Origin: Petrosia ficiformis
Taxonomy: Eukaryota; Porifera; Demospongiae; Haplosclerida; Petrosiidae
Direction of reading: 5' to 3'
Assembly: GCA_947044365.1 (NCBI GenBank)
Contig: OX345636.1
Span: 13,349,309-13,413,308 of the forward strand
DNA: 64,000 nucleotides
The notes beneath the pieces were generated by a model. That model was given only the letters and a program-made list of their open reading frames with translations. It did no database searches and was not told the origin of the DNA. Positions 24,201-37,600 of this stretch are shown here, in pieces. A program made the position numbers and the translations under genes. Within the stretch, counting starts at the first letter, position 1. Every line of letters begins with the position of its first letter.

Positions 24201-27200
24201 CCAAAACTCATTCCTTTAGTTCTTTGCCATATGTATTCATAGTAACTGGAAAAACAACCAAACATAACCTTTTGTTATGTATTATTAAACAACTAGCTTA
24301 ATACTGCCTATGCTAGGCAAGCATACAGTAGTATGTTCTAAGCATAGTAGTGTAGTATGAAGAATTATTATCTAGAATCATAACATTAATTAAATTTATA
24401 CACTACGAATGAATGTATTATAATTTTGCTTTTAATAAATGAATAAAATAAAATTCCTGTTTCTCGCTCTCTCTCTGATTCTTGTCCATCTCTCCAAGCT
24501 ACTTTATAATGCCAAATTTACTGTCGATGACTTCTTTTATTACGTCACGTTACACATCAAAGTGTCACGTCAACGTCTAATTTTCTAGGTCTTTGTTGCA
24601 AGTGAATTTGACAGACAGCAACAGTATTACATGTATTATATAGATACCGTATAGCAGGTATTTTTGACAAGAAGGAATTTTGGTGAAATTCTAAAAAATT
24701 GTACATTAATTGGTGAGAGTAAATTTGACTTTTCCTACATGTGTTACTGTACTTTTGATACCATGTCTACCAGACTATATATATGGGATACTGTTGTCAG
24801 AGAAACTCTATCTTGTGTAGCAGAGACAAGTACACCTGTAGCTAAAATTTAACTGTACTTTTTTTGGCAAATGTTCCAAATTCCCCAATTCGCCAAATTT
24901 TTTATGGCCCGTAGGGCCATCCCTATAATTGCTTTCCCACAGGTTCAAACTATATATATCTTTTTTCTTGTGTCCACTTGCGCGAGTATGTGTTGTATAC
25001 GTAGTTAAGGAAGTTGCGTCATTCCCGGGGGCTTGGTCAATTAATGGGTGTGGTGCGTAAAAGAACGCGCGCTCGAACTCTACACGACCAGCTGTAAGAA
25101 AGCTGCCTGTAGCTAAGACTGCTAAGTAGCTTACGTAGAAACTGGAACTAGTAGCTAGCTATTCTGCCTGAAATATATTCCTAAAGTTCTACAAGGTCCT
25201 TTGAAAGGTCAGGAGAGTAGATAATCAAAATAATAACTATAATAAGCTGATGTGTTTTAGGCATGATAAAGTCAGCCATGATTACTGAATGCTGGACACC
25301 ACAAAGCAGTCATAGGGATACTTTTGTCTTCACTTAAATTTGTAAAGCAATCATAGGGATGTTTTTTTTTCTCTATATACGCTTGTTTTTCTCTATTATA
25401 CACTTGTTTCCTTCAGCAATAAAACCCACTGTATGGTATTACATTCACGCACATACACAAACACACACACAAAATTATTATATACATGTACATAAATGCA
25501 TTAGTTTACTTGACAACTCTTTTTTGAATTCCAACATCCATATTCTGATCCTACAAAACAAGGAAGTTGGTATAAACTTGTACATGTATACATGTATGTA
25601 CAGTATACATACAGTTATTACACTACATTAATATTACACTTCTCTATCACTTATGAAGCTTATACAGTAGTAGTATTCTGGTACATTATTCAGATGCAGT
25701 ATAAAGAATGCTGGTACATTATTCAGATGCAGTATAAAGAATGCACCATACACGTGTACACTGTTACATACATGTAGATAAAGTTTTAAAGTATCACATA
25801 ATTACATACTTGAAGATAATTATTGATGGCCTTTAGTTTTTCTTGATACCTTGCCCTTCCTGAGTCAGCATTTGCCAGGCTAGCAGCTACTGTAGCAATG
25901 ATGTAACCATATGACACTATACCAATGATCATGACTGAGAGAGCAAAAATACGCTGAGGGAAAAGTGAGAAATACAACACATGTACATGCATATAAAAAG
26001 ATCCAAAATTTTGCTGTTCACATTTTATATTTCACTTGTAAAGTCTGTTTACATTCAAGATAACCTCAAAATTAGGTGTGATAACATTAATGTCACAATT
26101 ATAATGTGAATAGTTTAATGTCATAAGGTTAATACATGAATATAACTCAATAATTAATGAAGCAATGGATTGAAACTTGACATACACAAAAAGAATGGGA
26201 AGGATAATGATCTTGAGTCATTCCAAACAATTTACATGTAAAACTATGAACATTTTTCTGAGATGATGGTGAATGTGCATACATACATGTAATTATAACC
26301 AAAACTTATGTTAGATAATATTAATATTAACTAGTAAATTGTCTGATAACAGAAGAAAGTCAGAAGCCTAAAAATTGCTAATTTACTCATTTAGTGATAA
26401 TATACTGTACAATGTACATGTACATATATGTGTATTAATTTTGCTCACCTCTACGTCAGTATGAGCATGTATATCCCCATAACCCACAGACACTGTGGTG
26501 GCAGATGCCCAGTACATGGACACTACATACTGGTATCCTATAGTGTAGTTACCTGTAGGAATATAAAGATTGAAGGATTACCCTAAGGCGGGGTTCACAT
26601 AATGATGCAAAGCCTTGCGTTGCATCCATTGCATTGATACAACTGTAGGTGAAATGCAACATAGCTGACACAAGGATGAAATCAGATCCTATCCTCATAT
26701 CGCATTGCGTTGGGTTGCGTTTAACGGTGTTGATGGAAGCATATCTTGTTTACAACACAAGGCATTGATGGCAAGGCTTTGCATCATTACATGCATGTGA
26801 ACCAACCTTAATTCAAGGAAGACATGTACAGTTTATACTACATGTACATGCATGGCTATACTGTATTATAGTATGTAATATCTGTTTTTATTTACCAAAA
26901 TACATGTACATGTACATGTAATTAGAGTTCTGGATAAGTTAGTTGAGTGGAATATCACAAATAATTACTTTTTATACATGTACATGTAATACACATGTAG
27001 ATCACTGTTCACTGTATAATATATACAGTGCACATATATATACATGTATACATGTATATACGTATATTCTCAAAACTGAATTTAGCTGTAATTTAATACA
27101 TGGCATTGTACATACAGCTGAATTCAGTCCTTTATGTTATGTCTCATTCCAATGGTGAAAGACAGTCTGTCGTTTGATGCAAGTTTCTTGTACCGAGCCT

Positions 27201-30200
27201 GGAGTCCTGGCTCAGCAATCAAATCTCAGAAAATGTAATGAATGTATTTTACATATACATGTACATGTACATGTACTGTACATGTGTGGCATAGGAAAAT
27301 AGTTGTCAGTAATTGTATAAGACTTGAGATCTGAGTTCAGAGAAAAGGTATTTGAAGAGTGACTCTTGCCTGAACAAAGACAGCTCTGTCTTACACATTA
27401 CACACATTGATGATGTGGTTGCCATTTTCTTATCTGACGTAATATGATACTGCAATATACAGTACATGTACAATGTACATGTAGTTGTGCCAAGAAATTT
27501 GCATCAAACAACCAGACACTTCTCTGCATAGTGAATGTAGCTGGGGACAAGAGTGGTTGTACATCTACATCTCATATTGTGTATAACAACAACAGTGATA
27601 TACCTGATGAAACATCAATGAAATTACAGTGCTATATACTTACCAAGTGGGGTAGCTGAAAATGGTTCTTTAAGTGCCCAACTATTAACATTACAAGTGT
27701 GAGGGTCAGAGAAGTCATTAGAAAGTGAAGAACATGCCAGTAGAAACCAAATACATGCAGTTAGATGAGTACCAACTAACATGTATGCGGCAAATTTAAC
27801 CTCACTGTGGATTATAAGAAAGCAATTGAGAATTGTATAGAAATTTATTCAATCAGCAGTTATGCATAATGAAGGGCTACATATACATGTACATATGTAC
27901 ATGTATGCAAGTACATGTACAGTACATGTACATGACATTGTACAATGTTCATGTATTACATAGCCATACATGTACATGTAGATCTAGTTCATTAAGCTAT
28001 ATGTTGAAAGCTCAGAGATGATAATTGATCTTAAATTGTTAATTACCCTACTATACATGTACATGTACATGTATGTACATGTACAGTGTACATCTGTATA
28101 CATAGTGACTAGCCAGCTCACAACAATGTCATTTACACAATGTACATGTACATGTACATACATTGTATACACCTGTTTTTGAAAAAAATTAATGATGATA
28201 AAATTTACAAGTAAAATTGATTTTAAATTTGCCATAGTATTGACAGTATAGTATATGAGTAGTTTGTGTTATACATGTACATGTACATGTACGTATATGA
28301 ACATGTACATGTACATGTGTGTACATGTACATATAGTGGCCCATGACTAAATGCAAACTGAATAATAATTATGATGTGCTTTTAGTTCTTACGTTATAAG
28401 GCCTGTTGATCTTGCAACCTGATCTTCCAGATAATGAAATATTAGAGGCTGGATAAAAAAAATTATAATTATTGTCAAATACGTACAAAAGTAGTGTACA
28501 TGCATACACAATATATTATTTGCGCATACACATGTACATGTACATGTGTACTATAAATGTCTTATAATTATAAAGCCAAAAACTCTGAAATTCCATATTT
28601 TAATTTGAGTTACAATAGGTACATGTAAATGTACATTAGTAAGTATAACACACATGATACATGTACTCACTAGCTTGTATATTCGAACTATTCTGTTTAG
28701 CCTCACCAAAGAAAGGATTCTTGAAATATTCTCTATGGAGGTAATAAATGTTTATACACAAAACAGAGAATACATTGTATTACAAACAGCAATGTGTTTA
28801 CAATGATTGAAATCACTAACCTATACCATTCAGTCCAAGCAATGGTAGTATAATTTCAGTTGGAAATGAGCCAATAAGATCAAACAAAAGATTAGTCCTG
28901 TATGTACATGTACATTGTGTGTCACAGGAAAGAATTGTCCAATAAAAATAAACGTACATTTAGATGTACATGTATAATTATAGTGATAATTATTGTATTG
29001 GTTTAGTACATTTGTGTATTTTAGATTAGGTTTGAAGAAAGTTGCAAATTTATGCATCCACAATTACATGTACATGAAAATTCATGTGCCAAGCATGCTA
29101 GCAAAAGTTGTAAACATAATTGACAAACAAACACAACAAACACAACAAACAGGCACATGTACATGTACATACTTGTACATATAGTATTGTTTTTATTCGT
29201 GTATTTGTACTCATAGAATGAACTACTGATTCTTCCATGCCACTAGACAAAAGCTTACAGTTGGACAGACAATTAATATACATGTCATGCACATGTACAT
29301 GCACTTATAATAAAATGATTTTAAGTTGTGAAAAGTTTGAATGATACATGTACACATATACAAGTACATGTATTTGTCATGGTCATTGGTTTAGTTTATA
29401 ATTGGTTGATTGGATTAGTGTTGCACCAAAGATTTTATTACAACAAAGAAATGAAACTGCACATGCTACATGTATTTCAGCCTAGAGGTCTTCATCGGGT
29501 GTGAAATGCAGTATGGTTGAAAGAAAGCAGCTTGCATTATAATAGATATACATGTACATGTACAATGTAGATGGTATCATACCCAAAACTGTAGCTAGAG
29601 TCTCCCATTACATACAAATTTAAGGTCATTCACATTCACCTTGACCTCTAAACAACTTTAATTTGGAATGATTAATAACATTTTTTCTTACACCATTTTC
29701 ACATTATTATCATGTACTGTACATGCATTAGTGCTATAATAATTTATTAACATTATATTATATACATGTACATGTACATGTATATGTACAATCATCACAG
29801 TGGAATTTTGAGGTCATTGTGAATGTGAACAGACTTTGGTATGAAAACTTACTTAAAGTAATTCTTTGCACACTCTACTGGTCTTGTAATCAAGACTCCA
29901 TCAGATGAGTAATAAGCAGTGTGAATCTTGAGAATTCTGAATGAGTAAAATATTATTAGCACCAATAATATACTAGTATACATGTACATGTACACTACAA
30001 ATTAATCAATGAATGGATGCATTTATAAGTGGAAAGTGAATGTGGACCAGTAAATCACTGTTGATAAACTATTGCTCCTAGTTTTCCGAGAAATTTTGGT
30101 AATAGACAGACAGACATACACAAACACAAAGTTTACATACACAATAATTAGTTAAATGTACTCTTGCTACCTACATGTACATGTACACTGTTCCTACATG

Positions 30201-33200
30201 TAAATGTACATGTACATGTTACATGTTACATGTTACAAGTATAATACTTACATGTCAACGATAAAGAACAAATCCAGTGCATAGTTCCCTATCCACAAAG
30301 GTATACAGTAAGGTGCAAATGAGTGAAAGAAAGCGGCTTGTAAAGAAATGGATATAGTTGTTATTATACCCAAAACTGTAGCTAGAATCTCCCATGTTAC
30401 TCCTGGCTTTGATTGAGCAATGAATGAATACCTACAAGTATAGCAAAAGAAAAGAAGAAATGTATGAAGTAGTGTTACACATGTACTTCAGATAATTATA
30501 ATTGAAATTCCTAACACATGTGGTTCAGCTAAATTACAGGTCTATATACTGTAATACATGTACATGTACATGTGCATTTAACTGAAATGAATGATGGGCA
30601 CTTTAGTTATACATGTAAGTCAACTAAACTAAAAATCATGTTAGAAAGTTTTTAGTTAATAATAATTATTTTAAAATAAAATTGTGATAAACTAGTCATA
30701 CTATATACAATTATTTCAAAGTTGTCATTATTGTCGTACTAAAACAACACTAATAGGAAATTATTATGAAGATTACATGTACTGTACATATCCACTGAAT
30801 GCTAATTTGTGCACTTATTGTTAAAATGATCCTATATATATGCCAGCCATAATACATTTACAGCCCAAGGTCACTGTTTCGAATTAACTAGTAAAGTACA
30901 AGACTGGTCGCTCTACAACCTATAAGCCAACTATTTGACAACTCTACAAACCATAATATTATAATACACATAGCTACATGTGCATACATGTGTACATGTA
31001 CTCTGCTTTAAAATTGAAGTACATGTACATGTACACTAATCCTGTAGTTTGATTTTGTATTAGTACTTACGGAATAAGACAATATGACAACATTTTCTCA
31101 AGTACATTCGTGATCCCTTTAAGTGTAGCCTGTGGAATACTACTGCAAAGAAAATAAAGCATTATTATACACTCAGTCTGATGTCACTATGCCACATGGA
31201 CACATTTGATCATGCACATGGCTAATAGTTATGAACACAAACAGACTTAACAGTAGCAAAAACATACTTACAGTGCTGACTGCGTGATACCAATAGTTTC
31301 TATTTCTGCACTCCTCGCAGGTACAACTCGTGTAGATCGCAAAGTATGACGTCGATGTCTTAGACCTACATGTACATTGTGTATATGTACATGACATGTA
31401 CAAGTATAGTATGTTTAAAGGACAACAATACATGTACATATAGTACTAGTTAAATCTACAAGCTTGTCAGTTTTTAGAAAGATAGTCTGTGAACGAATAA
31501 ACATGTACATGTAGTGATGCAGTGACAGAGATTAACATGTACATGTACCTGATATTTCAAACAACCAATATTGTCTGCAAGCATATACCATTTTGAGTAC
31601 TATTTCATCTTCTCAGTATAATAATTATTACAGTTCTTGCAATCATATGACATTACTACATGTACGTACATGTAGTACACTAATCATAATATCAGTAACT
31701 TCACTTAAAGGATAACAATACCATTCATAATAACTGAATGACTGAGACTGATAATCATTCAAATTATCAGTGCATCACTTTTAATTAATTATAGGACAAA
31801 CATTAATATGGAAAAAACTTCCTGTGTAGTGCAAGTGCACATTCTTTTTGCCACATCCATTAATTGATTGAGCTCACCCAGAATGATACAGCTTCTTTAA
31901 CTACATGTATGTACATGTATGCCATGCATATGTGACGCAAGCATTATATGTGAATGTGGGTGAGAAAACAAGCCACAAATACATACATGTAGGAATTTTT
32001 CAAATTTTATTTGTTTTTACCTTTTTGAAATCTGCACAAGCTGCTCTTTATGGTGGTATAATCAGTTTTGAAATCTGACATGCTGTTGCTTAGTTAGCTT
32101 TTGTGTTATATTAGAATGAATGCAAACTTTTGGTTGATATACATGTAACTACAAATAAATTTTTGTTACTTATGGCCTGCTTTCTCATCCGCAATTCCAC
32201 AGTCACATATACGTTGTAATTATACAATGGAAAGCAATTATAGGTATGAAACATAACCTCCATGTCCTTCCTCTTCAGGTCCTTGAATATTTCTCTGAAT
32301 CTCATCTTTCTTTCTATCATACTTGACAATGGTTCCTGTCTCAGGGGGAGACAGACTGATCGGGCATGATACTTTACTCTGTGAGTCTTTACTACCGACT
32401 GTTGAAGCTATAGCATTAGTCATAGGGGTTCTTGTTATGATAGATAATGGAGGACCCATAACTGCAGCTAGTGCAGCTAATATACATGGCTTTGCAAAAT
32501 GGTGGGGATGTAACATTGCTAGTCGACTTGCTTCACTAGCTGCGTCTTTGGCTACTTCCATGTGTTCTTTATTATTAGATATGTCTTCAAATTGTCTAAA
32601 AAGGAAATTAAGTTCATAATGTGATAAAATAATAGTTATCTATTTTATTGTTCACTATTCAATGGCAAGTTGGTACATACATGTACGTATATGTACATGT
32701 AGAGTAAAGGTCATTCGTGTTAACCTTAACCTCAGAAAAAAGTTCATAACTTTAGTTTGGAAGGATAAACTATCATTTTACCTTCACCATTTTCATATAC
32801 ATATGTACATGTACATGTACATGTACATATACATAATTATCCTTCCCATTCTTTTTTGTGTATTGGAAAGCATCCTACATTTATAATTATTATAATTATT
32901 TTGTCCAATACAAGTACATGTACAAGTAAGCCATGCAGATACATGTACATGTAACAAAAACACACTTTGCTAGAAGAGGGAAAGATTCCACCACATGATT
33001 CATGTCATAACGAGATAACATCACTAGTTCACAGTGAGTAGCTGCACGAACAGTAGCTGTTCTAGGAGAACCAAACAAGAACCCTAGCTCTCCAAAATTT
33101 CCACCAGGCCCTATGACTGTGACAACCTGACTAAGGTCTTCAGACAAAACCTATAATAATGAAGCTTATATGACATATCAAATTATATAAAAAGAATAAC

Positions 33201-34575
33201 ATTACTACATGTATTAATAAAACAAGCGTGATTTCATACAGCGAGTGGGGGAAGCTTGGTCAATTAATGGAGATACTTTTTTCTCCATTAAACTTGCTTT
33301 TCTTCTTATGTTTAAACAATTTTTGTATATTTTTTGCAATATATACATGTATTTAGCTACACATGTATAACAGCTAGTAATTGCAGTTTCCATAAGACTC
33401 TACCGTTTTGCTGCAGCTCAATTGCGCATTCGTTTATGTACCACACCCGTTAATTGACCAGGCCCCCCGAATTGATACAATATTACTTTTAAAATTAAAG
33501 TGTACTAATATGTACATGTACATGTATTTACATGTACTACATGTACATGTACATACATTGTAGTACATACAGTATATACATGTACATTGTACATGTAGAT
33601 ATACATGTTGTAACTACATGTACATGTAATATGTAACATTCTCCATAATTCATGTAAATGTAAGCAGTGTATAAAATTATGAGATGCTACAGGTACTCTA
33701 TATGCATTTAAGTCTTTGTATATGTACATGCATATACATGTACATGTATGCAGGTAGTATGCACCACATACATGTACATGTACAGTGTACATGTATGTAC
33801 AGTACATATACATATATATACATGTATATCAGTGCTATGACAATTACATTACAATTACTTTCCAACATTAAAAGGCAAAACTAATACCCCTATACATTTA
33901 TGCATTTACTTTCCAGTAATCAATACACATTACCATTACCTCAACACTGAAGTACATGTACATCTACAGTACACATTACTATAATTATCATCACCTCAAC
34001 ATATCCTCTTTTTACACAATACATCTCTCTTCCTATATCACCATAATACAGTACAATATCACCAGGTGCAAACAGGTATGTGATAGTCTTCAGTGATAGT
34101 TGACGTAAAAAACTAGTATCAGTATGTTGAAAGAATACTACATTTGACAACAACTCTGAACATTCTTCTGTGCCAACATCTTCTTGAAGTGACTGAGGAA
34201 GACTACTTAGTAGTCGATCCTCTCCTGGTAAAGCTTCTCCTCTAAATGAACAAAACCTCTTCAGATAACAACATAGTGAATGTACATGTAGCACATGCAC
34301 ATGTACATGTACTTGCAGTATACTTTAATACATGTACATGTAATATATACATGTACAAGTACAGTAGAACATGTGTACATCAAATTTCAATCCATTGCTT
34401 CATTATTGAGTTATAAATACATACATGTACGTACATGTTACAGCTCTGTATTGTAAATACATGTAAATATGCATGTACATATGCTGGTACATTTGTATAT
34501 CACCCGAATCAGAAGTCACATGCATCAGATTGTCTGTGTTGATGTACTGTACAAGTATAATTACATGTACAAATG

Positions 34576-34620
<45 letters not shown>

Positions 34621-37600
34621 GTATTTCATGTCAGTCAGGGGTTACATCCATTTGGGGACAACGGAAGGCAGATAATACTACATGTACATGTACATTGTAC
34701 ATGTAGATGTGCAACTAGCAAATAGTAAGTACATGTATTATAAATGCTAACAGCAGTAACAGATGCAATGTGTTTCCGACGCACGTCAAAGAAGTGTCCC
34801 GACAGTAAAATGAATACTAATCATGGAAAAGTAGCTAGGGATAGTAGGATAATAATTCTTTACATAATTACCGTATGTAAGTACATGCACATGTACAGTA
34901 CATATACAATACAATTTACTGTTAGTTACGTAACATAGTCTGCACATCTTACTTTGTTTGTCCCCAGAGTAGTGAGAAAAAGTGGTCCACTCTTTCCAAT
35001 AAACCTTTACTTAGCATATTATCAGACATAAATTGATGAACAACCTGCATCTTCTCCTGAAATGTTACTCTAAAGAACAAAAATAATTTTTACATGGTCA
35101 GGTTAAGGTGCAAATAATAAAAACATTTTCAAAAAAATGAGAGATATCAAAACCAAAAAAGCACATGAACTACATGCACATATTGTACATGTACATTGTA
35201 CTAACATGTACACATGTAGATTGGGAGAGTATCAAACGGCACATAAACAGAACTAGTGCTATCACAATATGACAAAAACTGTACATGTACTTACCTTGGT
35301 AATAACCCATTAGCAATAGTAGCTGCTACAGCTCCAAGTATATAGCCAAAGAGGGACAACCCAATTAACATAACAATCAAAGCTGTTATCCTTTCAACTG
35401 TATTGACTGCAGTAACATCACCATATCCAGTAGAAGTCAGAGTAGCCGCTGCCCAGTATAGAGATATAATGTAGTCATGATAAGCTGATGTATTTGATGT
35501 CACAGAATGCTCGGCAACCCAACTTGTGGACTTACAACTGTAGTGTAGAGTAATGGAATTTCAAATTTAACAGAGGGCTAATTACATGTAAGTATTAAGT
35601 ATGGGTTCTTCTATTTTTTTTCTTAATAAAACAACTTTGGAAAATGGTTCCGTCAAACATGCTAGATATTCAACAAGATAAGGACCACAAAGGACTGCTG
35701 TCATTTAAAGTTCTCACCAATACAAATATTATAATGACAGATGTAATGATACATGTAACTGCATTTCTTGATACAAGTTTGTCTGTTTTCTTACACAATA
35801 ACAAAATTGTGAGTTTACAAAAGGCATTACTTGGGTGAAATGATAAATAACAGTTTTATGAGAGCCAGTAGCCACACAGAATGCTCGGCAACCCAACTTG
35901 TGGACTTACAACTGTAGTGTAGAGTAATGGAATTTCAAATTTAACAGAGGGCTAATTACATGTACATAAGTATTAAGTATGGGTTCTTCTACATGTATTT
36001 TTTTTCTTAATAAAACAACTTTGGAAAATGGTTCTGTCAAACATGCTAGATATTCAACAAGATAAGGACCACAAAGGACTGCTGTCATTTAAAGTTCTCA
36101 CCAATACAAATATTATAACAACAGATGTAATGATAACTGGATTTCTTGATACAAGTTTGTCTGTTTTCTTACACAATAACAAAATTGTGAGGTCACAAAA
36201 AGGCATTACTTGGTGAAATGATGAATAACAGTGTAAACGTTTATGAGAGCCAGTAGTCACACGTTATACATTCTGTTTTTATGCTACAAGTGGTTATCTC
36301 TAAATTTTCAATCTAACCTTCCTTCTGTATTACAGGCTAATGGGAACCAAACACATGATAACAGATGAGTGAGACCCACAATGTAAAGAATGAATTTTAT
36401 CGCCCTTGTCTTTGCAATTGAAAAATTGAGTGAATTCTCAAGTTTTCTTAACCAAGCAAAAATCTGGAAAAAAACGTCAGTATTAATAACAGTAATTTAC
36501 ACAATAATTAATAACAAGATACATGTATACACAAATGTATGTTAACAAATGGCTAGGTGTACACATACATGTACATGAACATAAATGTCTATACAATGTA
36601 CATGTACATACACATACAACCAATGTACTGTACATTGACATGTACATGTACATGTAGATGAGTACTAAAAAAAGTTGTCCATACTGTACTTGCACAGAAA
36701 GGTGTTCAAGAATAAATGAAGATTGCATTACTATACATATGCATTTAGTATTGTGTGTTACTTTACCACTACATACATGTGTACATGTGTAATTATGTAC
36801 AAAGTATGTTACATGTACATGTGATAAAAAAGATATTCATAATTATATACATGTACATTGTACATGTATACATGTACATGTACATGTATTCACTACATGC
36901 AATATCGACCAATTGACAAAATTAATTTGCACATCTCTCATTAATAGTGTAAGCACACCCACACAGAATAATTATGTAATCTCAAGGTGTAATCTCAAGG
37001 TAGCAATAATAGTAGGATATGCTGTAAGCTTCCTAATACAATTACAGCTCAGTTGGTAGAGCATTTGTCCGGAGTACAGAGTGTCGTGGGTTCGAATCCC
37101 ACCTGAGGCAACTCTCATTTTCATTTTTCCATTGCCTCAGGTGTCTTTCTTTCTTTATTTCTTTCATTCTTTCTTTCTTTCTTTCTTTCTTTCTACATCT
37201 CCGATAACATCATGTATATACATGTATATATATATATATATATGTACATGAACATGTAGTTGATAAATATACTACATGCATACATACATGTATGTACATG
37301 TGTACCTTCCATAATTTCAATATTCTGTTAATCTTAAGTGTAATAGCCCAATCCAATAAGTGGTCAGACATTGCAAGTGCTGCTATTTCAAAAGGTAGAA
37401 TGGCTACTATATCCAGCATGAATCCCAGTGAGGTAAGATACGATATTGCTATCATCTTCGTGTTAGTTTCATACCCTAACAAAGAAGGTACATTGTACAT
37501 ATCATATTGATATATACAGTATTGATGTACGATAGAAACAACAAATCCATACATTTTCTATTAGATATTCAAATTTGAAATCATGTGTATAAACACACAC

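Larger units (their letters stand above)
22473..31142 (-). other. CNGK repeat III (exons 21-34, residues 1127-1644)
   Basis: Exons: 31071-31142, 30252-30431 (S1-S2), 29853-29936, 28821-28897 (S3), 28671-28732 (S4), 28393-28448, 27644-27804 (S5), 26449-26552 (pore), 25810-25953 (S6), 25510-25550, 24125-24245 (C-linker), 23369-23485, 23162-23295 and 22473-22671 (cNBD and tail). S4 has the cleanest voltage-sensor spacing of the four (LVRLNRIVRIYKL). The filter is TTVSVGYGD. The cNBD keeps all contact residues: FFGE with Glu1564, then CPRTASIRA with Arg1573 and Thr1574. In the sea urchin channel, from memory, the third repeat is the functional cGMP site, so this is the best candidate here. Exon 30 is only 41 nt; it was found because the phases on both sides require it and it supplies the missing C-linker residues. 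The tail after the cNBD is Ala-rich and probably helical. Confidence 0.9.

Noticed and set aside
35644..36216. Repeated frame LDIQQDKDHKGLLSF as a gene
   Set aside because: It is kept in both copies only because the whole 373-base unit was duplicated recently.
37040..37112. tRNA gene with A and B boxes
   Set aside because: The 5' half of the acceptor stem is missing, the anticodon loop lacks T33, and the sequence is part of a repeated SINE with a CTTT tail.
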